Shown piece by piece: positions 44,874-52,414 of a stretch of DNA of 64,000 nt. The notes under the pieces are model-generated. The model worked only from the letters and a program-made list of their open reading frames with translations. It ran no database searches and had not been told where the DNA came from. Location: contig NZ_LRPC01000001.1 in assembly GCF_001592965.1 (NCBI RefSeq), positions 806,001 through 870,000 of the forward strand, given 5' to 3'. Position 1 is the first letter of the stretch, and each line of letters begins with the position of its first letter. The translations under genes were made by a program, and so were the position numbers. The stretch is from Roseivirga spongicola (GTDB taxonomy: Bacteria; Bacteroidota; Bacteroidia; Cytophagales; Cyclobacteriaceae).

Positions 44874-47747
44874 ATGAACAAGTTTTACTTAAGTTTTTTG
44901 TTTTTACTCCTAATGGCTGCTGCACCAGCAGTAGCCCAACAAGGGGTGATAAGAGGAACCGTTTACGATGAAGGAACGGGTGAGACACTTATTGGTGCTA
45001 CTGTAATGGCAGTAGGTACTCAAACTGGTGCTATTACAGACTTTGATGGAAAGTTTGAGATTAAGCTTCCTGTTGGTACATACTCTGTTAGGTTTTCTTT
45101 TGCTGGTTTTGAAACAATCATTATCGATAGTGTAGCCGTTACGCAAGCAGAACCAGTGGTATTCAACAATATTGTAATGAAAGAAGCTGTTTCTGAGCTC
45201 GGACAAGTAGTAGTAACTGCCGAAGCCATTAGAAGCTCTGAAGCGGTTGTTGCTATTACTAAAATGAAGGCTTCTAACTTAGTTGATGGCCTTTCTGCTG
45301 CTAGCTTCGAGAAAATTGGAGATTCAAACGCTTCTGATGCCGTAAAAAGAATTACAGGTGTTTCAGTAGAAGGTGGCAAATATGTTTACGTTCGTGGTCT
45401 TGGTGACAGATATACTAAGACTATTCTTAATAATGTAGATATCCCAGGTCTTGACCCAGACCGTAACAGTATTCAGATGGATATCTTCCCGACCAGCCTT
45501 ATTGACAACATGATGGTGTACAAAACGGCTGTAGCGGAGCTTTCTGCAGACTTTACAGGTGGTGTGGTAAATATTGAAACCAAAGACCTACCTGATGATA
45601 AAATTTTAGACTTCTCTTTAAGTGTTACTTATAACCCTTCTATGCACTTTAATAGTGACTTTATTATGGGTAATACTAGCTCTACAGACTTCTTAGGTTT
45701 CGATAATGGAGATAGGGCACTTCCTAATGGAGCTAGAAGAGAAAACATTCCGAGCCCGCTTTCTGGTGACAGCAACGGAGATGTAAACACTTTCTTAAAA
45801 GGCTTTAACAAAACCTTAGGAGCTACTCCACAAACTAGCTTCATGGATTACAGCCTTTCATTTACTTCTGCTAACCAATTTGATGCAGGAGCTAATAAAT
45901 TGGGATATATTTTCTCACTTAGTTACAAGAGCAACTCTACTTTCTATGACGATGTAACTTATGGAGAGTACCAAAAAAGAGTGAACGCCAGCGACCGCGG
46001 ATTGAGATATGCTACTGTTCAAAACGGTATAGAAAGCGAAAGAAATGTGCTAGTGGGTGCCTTAGCTGGTTTAGCGTACAAGACTGAAAACTCTAAGTAC
46101 AAGCTAATGGGTATGCACCTTCAAAATGGCATCAATAGCGCTGGCCAATTTTACATCGATAACGATGGTGAAGCCATCGGACAATCTGGTTACAAAGCGT
46201 TTTCAAATAACCTTGAATTCAATCAGAGAGGCTTAACCAACGTTCTATTAAATGGTGAGCACCACTTAAAAGATGGTGAGTGGGATATTGATTGGAGAAT
46301 ATCTCCAACCTTCTCTAAAATAGAAGACCCAGACGTAAGAAAAACAGCTTTTACTTATAGCGATACTGACACTACATTCTCTGCTGGCGCGGGAGGAAAC
46401 CCAAGCAGAATTTGGAGATACTTAGAAGAAGTGAATTTAGTAGGCAAATTCGATATTACGCGCAATACTCAAGCCTTTGGTAGAGACGCTAAGTACAAGT
46501 TTGGAGCAAGCTACATCTATAAAGAAAGAGATTACGAAATCTTAAGCTATGACCTTCAGTTCTTCGGAGCTCAACCAGATTTTGGTATTGACCCAAATAG
46601 AGTTCTTCTAGATCAGAACCTTTATCCTGATGGAACTATCTATTACAACTCTGCTAACAGTACACCTAATTCAAACGAGTTCAATTCAAACAGTAGAAAC
46701 CTTGGTTTATATGTTTCGACAGAATTGAACCCTACAGAAAAACTCAAAGCCATTGTAGGTCTTAGAGGAGAAAAGTATCAGCAGAGACACACTGGTAGAG
46801 ATGTGCAATATGCTCAGCTTGGCACAGGTAACAACCTAGAAGATGAATTGGTAATCGATGACTTCGATTTGTTTCCAAGTGTAAACCTTGTTTATGCACT
46901 TACAGAAGAACAAAACGTAAGACTATCTTACTCTAAAACCATTGCCAGACCTTCTTTTAAAGAGCTTTCATTCGCTCAAATTATAGACCCACTAACCAAT
47001 AGAATTTTCAATGGTGGTTTATTCCAGTATGGCGATTGGGACGGTCAATTGGGAGTTACAAGAATTGACAACCTAGATGCTAGATGGGAGATATTCTTAC
47101 CTGGTTCTGAAATTGTTTCAGTAAGTGCTTTCTACAAGTCTTTCAAAGATCCTATCGAATTAGTGAGAATTCCTGAGCAGCAAGCAAGTACTGAATATCA
47201 GCCTAGAAACGTAGGTGATGGCGAGGTGCTTGGAGCAGAAATTGAATTCAAGAAAGACTTGTCTTTCGTTTCAGATGCTCTTTCTAATTTCTACGTTGGT
47301 TCTAACGTAACCATTGTTGAGTCTAGAATTACCATGACTGATACCGAGTACAACTCAAGATTAGCCTTCCAAAAAGACGGTGAAGAGATTGACAACAAAC
47401 GTAACATGGCTGGCCAAGCCCCTTACATCATTAATGCAAGCCTTGGCTACGAGAACTTCGAAACTGGTTTAGATGCCGGTTTATTCTACAATGTTAAAGG
47501 TTCTACCTTATTCATTGTTGGTGGCGGTTTGTTTCCAGATGTTTATGCTGAGCAATTCCACAGCTTAAACTTCAACCTGAACAAAACTTTTGGTGCTGAA
47601 AGAAACATGTCTTTCAACTTCAGTGTATCTAATATTCTTAACGATAAGAGAGAAGAGGTATACAGAGGATTTGAAACCAACGACCAACCATTTACAATAT
47701 TTAGCCCTGGAATGAGCTTTGGCTTTGGGTTCAAATATTCTTTCTAG
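44874..47747 (+). CDS. TonB-dependent outer-membrane receptor
   Basis: The product is 957 aa from the ATG at 44874. A signal peptide ends APAVAQQ (about residue 22). Residues 23-105 form a carboxypeptidase-regulatory-like domain (VIRGTVYDEGTGETLIGATV), 120-240 a plug (ITGVSVEGGKYVYVRGLGD, DIFPTSLIDNMMVYKTA), and the rest a beta-barrel ending in the terminal aromatic GFGFKYSF. VRGLGDRYTKTILNN is typical of the FecA-unlike TonB group found in Bacteroidota with a paired surface lipoprotein. The paired lipoprotein is the gene just upstream, separated by a terminator. The transported compound cannot be inferred. Confidence 0.94.
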   Translation: MNKFYLSFLFLLLMAAAPAVAQQGVIRGTVYDEGTGETLIGATVMAVGTQTGAITDFDGKFEIKLPVGTYSVRFSFAGFETIIIDSVAVTQAEPVVFNNIVMKEAVSELGQVVVTAEAIRSSEAVVAITKMKASNLVDGLSAASFEKIGDSNASDAVKRITGVSVEGGKYVYVRGLGDRYTKTILNNVDIPGLDPDRNSIQMDIFPTSLIDNMMVYKTAVAELSADFTGGVVNIETKDLPDDKILDFSLSVTYNPSMHFNSDFIMGNTSSTDFLGFDNGDRALPNGARRENIPSPLSGDSNGDVNTFLKGFNKTLGATPQTSFMDYSLSFTSANQFDAGANKLGYIFSLSYKSNSTFYDDVTYGEYQKRVNASDRGLRYATVQNGIESERNVLVGALAGLAYKTENSKYKLMGMHLQNGINSAGQFYIDNDGEAIGQSGYKAFSNNLEFNQRGLTNVLLNGEHHLKDGEWDIDWRISPTFSKIEDPDVRKTAFTYSDTDTTFSAGAGGNPSRIWRYLEEVNLVGKFDITRNTQAFGRDAKYKFGASYIYKERDYEILSYDLQFFGAQPDFGIDPNRVLLDQNLYPDGTIYYNSANSTPNSNEFNSNSRNLGLYVSTELNPTEKLKAIVGLRGEKYQQRHTGRDVQYAQLGTGNNLEDELVIDDFDLFPSVNLVYALTEEQNVRLSYSKTIARPSFKELSFAQIIDPLTNRIFNGGLFQYGDWDGQLGVTRIDNLDARWEIFLPGSEIVSVSAFYKSFKDPIELVRIPEQQASTEYQPRNVGDGEVLGAEIEFKKDLSFVSDALSNFYVGSNVTIVESRITMTDTEYNSRLAFQKDGEEIDNKRNMAGQAPYIINASLGYENFETGLDAGLFYNVKGSTLFIVGGGLFPDVYAEQFHSLNFNLNKTFGAERNMSFNFSVSNILNDKREEVYRGFETNDQPFTIFSPGMSFGFGFKYSF

Positions 47748-47769
47748 AACTTAAGTTCAATTCATATAG

Positions 47770-47806
47770 AACCCTGGTTCCTATTTCTGGAATCGGGGTT
47801 TTTTTA
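47770..47806 (+). terminator. Rho-independent terminator after the TonB receptor
   Basis: Arms AACCCTGGTTCC (47770-47781) and GGAATCGGGGTT (47789-47800) pair with wobble positions, followed by T residues. It isolates the receptor from the GTPase operon downstream. Confidence 0.82.
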
Positions 47807-47892
47807 TGTCTAAACAGCAATAGATAGACCTTCAAACATTAAGCTGTCAAAATTCTTTTATTTTTATAGCAGTTTGAAAAAAAGACTCCATT

Positions 47893-48522
47893 ATGAAAAG
47901 GCTCATAGCTATAGTCTTAATCATCGGAATTGGATCATACATAGCCGTTCAATATTTGAAAGACAGAAGGTTTAACCCACCTTCAGACTATGATTATCCC
48001 ATTTCATCAGAAATAGACACAGACTTTTACAAACCTGAAGTTCTTCAGGAATACTATAAACTGGCCTTCGATGTAGGCACTTATGCCCGGTCGCTTTGGT
48101 TCAATGATGGTATAGATGTGCTTATGATGGACCGTGAAAATTACGAGTCTACCCAAGCCACAGACTATTATAACAGGCTTAAGTCGAACGTAAAGATGCT
48201 CGAAAACGAGCTTATCCGTTCTCAAGAGCTTCGCAATGCTGGCTACAGTAAAGAACAAGTAAGATTAATAATGGAAATGGGCATAAGCCCAGAAGAGATA
48301 ACGCTAGAAAATCACAGTCATTTACTTGGGCTCAATATTGGTCTATCTGGTGCTGAGGTCTGGGAACTACAAAAGTTGCTAAACACTAAGGGCGACAGTA
48401 TTCCAGAAGATGGCATCTTTAACGTACTGACCAGACAAAGACTCATCGATTTTCAAAAACAAAACAACCTTTACCCTAGCGGAGAGGTTGATGAACCGAC
48501 ATTAAAAGCACTTTTGAAATAA
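47893..48522 (+). CDS. Membrane-anchored peptidoglycan-binding-domain protein (first gene of GTPase operon)
   Basis: The product is 209 aa. Residues 4-20 are a hydrophobic anchor (IAIVLIIGIGSYIAVQYL), so the rest faces the periplasm. Residues 40-145 are helical with no known family. Residues 150-209 match a PG_binding_1 module: LGLNIGLSGAEVWELQKLLN, GIFNVLTRQRLIDFQKQNNL and a final VDEPTLKALL. Such modules bind peptidoglycan. The next gene starts 5 nt after the stop, and four more follow with tiny gaps or overlaps, so this protein is probably the envelope end of that system. Confidence 0.85.
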   Translation: MKRLIAIVLIIGIGSYIAVQYLKDRRFNPPSDYDYPISSEIDTDFYKPEVLQEYYKLAFDVGTYARSLWFNDGIDVLMMDRENYESTQATDYYNRLKSNVKMLENELIRSQELRNAGYSKEQVRLIMEMGISPEEITLENHSHLLGLNIGLSGAEVWELQKLLNTKGDSIPEDGIFNVLTRQRLIDFQKQNNLYPSGEVDEPTLKALLK

Positions 48523-48527
48523 ATACT

Positions 48528-48917
48528 ATGGCAAAGAAAGAAGAAGAAGCTAAACAAGCCAACCCACTTGGTATGTCTGGTGACCCAAAAATTGAAGCGG
48601 TTAAGCAACTCATTTTTGGTGAAAACATGCAACAGTACGATTCAGAGTTTAACGAAATAAAAGCGCTGATTAAAAAGACCCGTACTGAGATTGAAACCGA
48701 GTTGAACGAAACCAGAGATGCGCTCAACAAACTCATCAATCAAACTAAAGACTCTCTCACCAACGAAATTCAGGACCTGAGAAGTGACATGAACAAGAAA
48801 GTCACTCAATTAAGAGCCGATATGGACGAGTCTGTTGCCGATTTAGACGATAGAAAACTCAACCGTAAGCTCTTAGGCACTTTGTTGCAAGAAATGGGCA
48901 AACAAATAGCAGAATAG
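48528..48917 (+). CDS. Coiled-coil protein of the GTPase operon
   Basis: The product is 129 aa. Residues 35-115 are a long amphipathic helix with heptad spacing (EIKALIKKTRTEIETEL, ALNKLINQTKDSLTNEI, LRSDMNKKVTQLRADM), so it should dimerise or trimerise as a coiled coil. The N-terminal 25 residues are polar and disordered-looking with GMSGDPKIEAVKQLIFGE before the coil. There is no signal peptide. It lies 5 nt after the peptidoglycan-binding gene and 8 nt before the next gene. It may act as a scaffold linking the other products; function unknown. Confidence 0.82.
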   Translation: MAKKEEEAKQANPLGMSGDPKIEAVKQLIFGENMQQYDSEFNEIKALIKKTRTEIETELNETRDALNKLINQTKDSLTNEIQDLRSDMNKKVTQLRADMDESVADLDDRKLNRKLLGTLLQEMGKQIAE

Positions 48918-48925
48918 TCTGAGAA

Positions 48926-49768
48926 ATGGGGCAAGGCTTAGGCTTTCAGCAGCTTAGAAAATTACTTCTCGAACAAGATTGGGAAGATAGGAAAGAGCTT
49001 GCCCAAAAACTCGAGCAACTAGACAGCGAGCTAAATACCCGAGAAAAGCTCGAAGAACGGGTAAACCCTATTCTACAAGACCAAGAAGCTAGAATTCAGC
49101 GGGAGTTTCCAGTACTTTTTGGGCCTCAAATTACCGAGTCTATTAAAAAGCAGATTAAAGAGTCTCAAGACGAAGTAGTAGAGGTGCTTTATCCGATTAT
49201 AGGTCGGATGATTAAAAAGTATATCACCAGTGAAATACAGAAGCTTTCTGACCAGATAGACGCTCAAATGGAGATGGCTTTTAGTTGGGAGGGCTGGAAG
49301 ATAAGAATCAAAGCCTGGATTTCAGGTACACCACAAAAAGACCTGATGCTCTCTAAGCTCATAGAGCCTAAAATTGAAGAAATTCATGTCATAGAAAAGA
49401 ACTCTGGCATGCTCATGGGCAGCTACACCAAAAAAGAAGGACTAGACAGAGACATGGTAGCAGGCATGCTTACGGCCATAAAATCTTTTGTGGAAGACGC
49501 CTTTGAAACAGAAGCCCAAGAGTTGGAAAGCATCGATTACCAGAACTACAAAATCATCATCAAAAGCTTTAATTCTTTCTTTATTGCAGTGGTTTGCACT
49601 GGAAAGCTCAATGCAGCCTTTAAAGATAAAATTGATGATGAACTGCTGAGCTTCTCTGAAAAAGTACTGAACAAAGCAAAGCACCCAGACAAAGAAGAAG
49701 TTCAGCCCGATGTAATTGAGCAAGGTCTAGCGGAGTATTTTCAAGATTTTGAAGACCTAAATGAATAA
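48926..49768 (+). CDS. Protein with the conserved domain otherwise seen in front of OmpA domains (GTPase operon)
   Basis: The product is 280 aa, without signal peptide. Residues about 5-60 are coiled coil. From residue 85 on, the sequence resembles a conserved module found in large OmpA-type proteins of cyanobacteria and proteobacteria: VEVLYPIIGRMIKKYI, then SWEGWKIRIKAWISGTP, IEEIHVIEKNSGMLMGS, and DMVAGMLTAIKSFVEDAF, followed by a beta-rich part (YKIIIKSFNSFFIAVVCTG) of possible longin/roadblock-like shape. Here the OmpA domain is absent. The stop overlaps the GTPase start by 8 nt. It is a natural candidate for the GTPase regulator, by analogy with roadblock partners of MglA; this is inference. 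Confidence 0.78.
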   Translation: MGQGLGFQQLRKLLLEQDWEDRKELAQKLEQLDSELNTREKLEERVNPILQDQEARIQREFPVLFGPQITESIKKQIKESQDEVVEVLYPIIGRMIKKYITSEIQKLSDQIDAQMEMAFSWEGWKIRIKAWISGTPQKDLMLSKLIEPKIEEIHVIEKNSGMLMGSYTKKEGLDRDMVAGMLTAIKSFVEDAFETEAQELESIDYQNYKIIIKSFNSFFIAVVCTGKLNAAFKDKIDDELLSFSEKVLNKAKHPDKEEVQPDVIEQGLAEYFQDFEDLNE

Positions 49769-50243
49769 AAAAGTAATCCTTATCGGTCACTTTGGAGTTG
49801 GTAAAACCTCTTTGGTTAAGCGCTTTGTGCATAGCCAATTTTCTGAGGAATATATTACCACTATAGGTGTGAAGATAGACAAGAAAACATTGACCGTAGA
49901 TGGTGTTATCGTTAACCTATTGATATGGGACATTGCTGGCGAAAACTCCCAACAAAAAGTTCCTAAGAGCTACAGGCTGGGGGCACATGGAGCGCTCTAC
50001 GTATTCGACATTACCAGGCCTGCCACCTATGAAAACATGCACCAAGAAATAAAGGCACTACAAGAGGTAATGCCCGACTTACCCATTTTGGTAATGGCCA
50101 ATAAAAAGGACCTAGTTTCTACTGAAGAACTGAACGAAACGCTCAGCAAAATTCAACCTTATAACGCCATTGCTACTAGTGCTAAAACCGGTGAGTTAGT
50201 AAACGAAGCTTTTGAAGAACTTACTCAAAAAATGACCAAATGA
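49761..50243 (+). CDS. Ras/Rab-like small GTPase
   Basis: The product is 160 aa, a single G domain. All five boxes are present: G1 GHFGVGKTS (residues 9-17), G2 TTIGVKID (33-40), G3 WDIAGEN (56-62), G4 NKKD (114-117) and G5 TSAKTG (139-144). The TIGV and WDxAG text is eukaryote-like Rab/Ras rather than MglA-like. Two catalytic positions differ from Ras: Glu for Gln61 in the G3 box and Phe where Ras has Gly12. Such bacterial small GTPases are known and mostly uncharacterised. The start overlaps the previous gene by 8 nt and its stop overlaps the kinase start (ATGA), implying fixed stoichiometry and a shared function with both. Confidence 0.93.
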   Translation: MNKKVILIGHFGVGKTSLVKRFVHSQFSEEYITTIGVKIDKKTLTVDGVIVNLLIWDIAGENSQQKVPKSYRLGAHGALYVFDITRPATYENMHQEIKALQEVMPDLPILVMANKKDLVSTEELNETLSKIQPYNAIATSAKTGELVNEAFEELTQKMTK

Positions 50244-52153
50244 GTAAGAACCTCGACCAAATCAAACTTCAGAAACTAGGCTCAAGCTGCCAAGTAACGC
50301 TGTTTGATCTTGAGGGAAAAGTTACCGAGAGCTGCGACACCCTTTTACAAACCTCAGCAGAGCACCCCATCTTTAATCAGTTCGATTTTCTGTTGAGCAT
50401 TCAGGAGGTTTTACAAAACCTTGAGGCCGAAGAACCACTACACTTCGACTTAGTAGAGTGGCACGAGCAAAAGGAGGCTCTTTTTAGCATGAGCTTTCAA
50501 CTTATAGATACTAAAACAATACAGTGGTTTATTATAGATAGATCTCACGAAAGAGCACATATTTCATCTGTTCAGCAGTCTAGAAATAACGCTGCCATTA
50601 ATGAAGAACTACTGGAGATCAGACAGAAATATCTTGAAGCAGAAAAGCAGCTTTTAGGCTATAAAAACGAAGAGCTGTTGAGGGTTCATAAATTCAAAAA
50701 GCGCTTTTTTGCAGAAGTAAGCCACGAAATGCGCACGCCATTGAATAGTATATCTGGCTTAGTAAAGCTTCTAGAAGAAGCCGATTCTTCAGAAACTGAA
50801 AACTACCTGCATTCTATAAAGGCAACCTCAGAACATCTCAACCACATTATCAACGATATTCTAGATTTATCTAAGGTTGAAGAAGGCAAACTGGAGTTAC
50901 AAAAATTCTCCTTCGATTTAAGAGAAGTTGTTAATTCTATAATTAGAGGCTTTACAATGGCTTCTAAGCAACGGAATATCTATCTGAAAGCAGAGATAGA
51001 CTCTACGCTTCCTCAATACATTGAGGCAGATCCTGTTAGGTTGTCTCAAGTGCTTTATAATCTTGTAGGAAATGCCATTAAGTTCACCCAAAAGGGAGGT
51101 ATCACCATAAAAATTAGTGCCGAAGCCACAGCCAAAAACGAGTTCTTACTCAACTTTGACATTAAGGATACTGGCATTGGTATGTCTGCCGAGAGTATTC
51201 AGAAGATTCTAGAACCTTATGCTCAGGTAGAAGGGCAAAGCTATTACGAGTATGGCGGAACCGGATTGGGCATGGGCATAGCTCAGAGGCTAATAGAAGT
51301 AATGGGCAGCAAGCTGAGCATTGAAAGCAGTCTAGGTAAAGGCACTTCTATGTCTTTTGAATTGAAGTGCAAAGCTTCAAAACGTGCCACCTATAGTATT
51401 AATGGAAAGCAGCCAACGAAAGACAATTCAGACCTAAGCGAATTCTCCTTTCTTTTTGCAGAAGATGACGCCATGAACGCCCTTATTTTAAAGGAGCACG
51501 CTAACCAGTGGAAGGTCAAAGGCCATTTTGTATCTAGTGCCAGCCAGCTGAAAGCTGAACTAGCAAGAAAGCATTACGACATTCTTATTTCGGACATTAA
51601 CCTAGGAGATGACACAAGCATTAATGTGTTGACCAGATTAAGACAGTCTGAAAGCATCAACCAGAACATACCCATCGTATTTCTATCTGGTGACAGCAAA
51701 GAAAGGTATCCTATGCTAGAGGAGCTTACAGACTGGAACTTCCTCTTAAAGCCTGTGAACCCTGCTACCTTAGCCATTAAGGTTAGGCAAATGCTCAAAC
51801 TTACAGAAATAGCTCCTTTAGAAGCTGTAGACCTAACCAGCTTGAAAGAGTCTGCTCAGCACAATATGGAGTTTGTTGTAGAGCTTATTGAAACCATTCT
51901 AGAGCACTTACCACAAGACTTAAACAAGCTAGAACAGGCTAGCAATACGGAAGACCACGAAGCCGCAAGAAGAGTGCTTCACAAACTCAAACCAAGCATT
52001 ACCTACTTAGGTATTAAAAGCCTCATTAAAGAAAGACAAATGCTGCACGATAAGGTTACTAAAGGGTTTTCCATAGCTCATGATTTTAACCCTTTCAAAG
52101 AGCGAGTTTTATTGGCACTAGACGATCTTGCCAACGTAAAAGAGAGTCTATAG
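50240..52153 (+). CDS. Hybrid histidine kinase with receiver and HPt domains
   Basis: The product is 637 aa with no transmembrane helix. Residues 10-105 look like a divergent PAS-type sensor, 110-150 a coiled coil. HisKA has the phosphoacceptor His162 in AEVSHEMRTPLNS; HATPase_c has NLVGNAIKF, DTGIGMS and GGTGLGMGIAQRL. A receiver follows (residues 403-520) with FAEDD, phosphoacceptor Asp452 in ILISDINL, and Lys504 in LLKPVN. An HPt domain closes it with His581 in HKLKPS. This allows a His-Asp-His relay within one chain, but no output regulator is encoded nearby. It overlaps the GTPase gene by 4 nt, so GTPase state likely influences kinase activity; that link is inferred from coupling. Confidence 0.94.
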   Translation: MSKNLDQIKLQKLGSSCQVTLFDLEGKVTESCDTLLQTSAEHPIFNQFDFLLSIQEVLQNLEAEEPLHFDLVEWHEQKEALFSMSFQLIDTKTIQWFIIDRSHERAHISSVQQSRNNAAINEELLEIRQKYLEAEKQLLGYKNEELLRVHKFKKRFFAEVSHEMRTPLNSISGLVKLLEEADSSETENYLHSIKATSEHLNHIINDILDLSKVEEGKLELQKFSFDLREVVNSIIRGFTMASKQRNIYLKAEIDSTLPQYIEADPVRLSQVLYNLVGNAIKFTQKGGITIKISAEATAKNEFLLNFDIKDTGIGMSAESIQKILEPYAQVEGQSYYEYGGTGLGMGIAQRLIEVMGSKLSIESSLGKGTSMSFELKCKASKRATYSINGKQPTKDNSDLSEFSFLFAEDDAMNALILKEHANQWKVKGHFVSSASQLKAELARKHYDILISDINLGDDTSINVLTRLRQSESINQNIPIVFLSGDSKERYPMLEELTDWNFLLKPVNPATLAIKVRQMLKLTEIAPLEAVDLTSLKESAQHNMEFVVELIETILEHLPQDLNKLEQASNTEDHEAARRVLHKLKPSITYLGIKSLIKERQMLHDKVTKGFSIAHDFNPFKERVLLALDDLANVKESL

Positions 52154-52157
52154 CTAA

Positions 52158-52364
52158 ATAAACCACTATGGGCTGAAAGCACCATAGTTTTAGAAGCAAC
52201 TGAAACTAGCTTTCAATGGCCGACTTAGAGAATGTACGGTTGACGTCAATCAAACCCCGAGCATTATTGGGGCGTACATGGTAAATTTCAGTATGCTTTT
52301 TAGAAGCTAAAGCGTAATGCACTAAAGTGCATAGTTTTAACTCCTTTTGTCACTAATAAAAAGG
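52158..52364. repeat. Dispersed intergenic repeat, copy B (about 205 bp)
   Basis: Homologous along its length to 20627-20814. It contains an ACTATGG...ACCATAGT hairpin near its start (52163-52184), an inserted CCCC...GGGG hairpin absent from copy A, and ATGCAC-TAAA-GTGCAT near the end. ATAGTTTTA follows both the first and last hairpins. It lies just before the terminator of the M14 peptidase gene and contains no coding frame. Confidence 0.8.
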
Positions 52365-52393
52365 CTGCTAATCCTTGTAGAACCAGCAGCCTT
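52357..52393 (-). terminator. Rho-independent terminator of the M14 peptidase gene
   Basis: Arms AAGGCTGCT (52361-52369) and AGCAGCCTT (52385-52393), followed on the minus strand by a T tract (52362 down to 52357). It lies 21 nt past the peptidase stop and abuts repeat copy B. Confidence 0.88.
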
Positions 52394-52414
52394 TCGCAAT
52401 TGTACTTCTTATTT

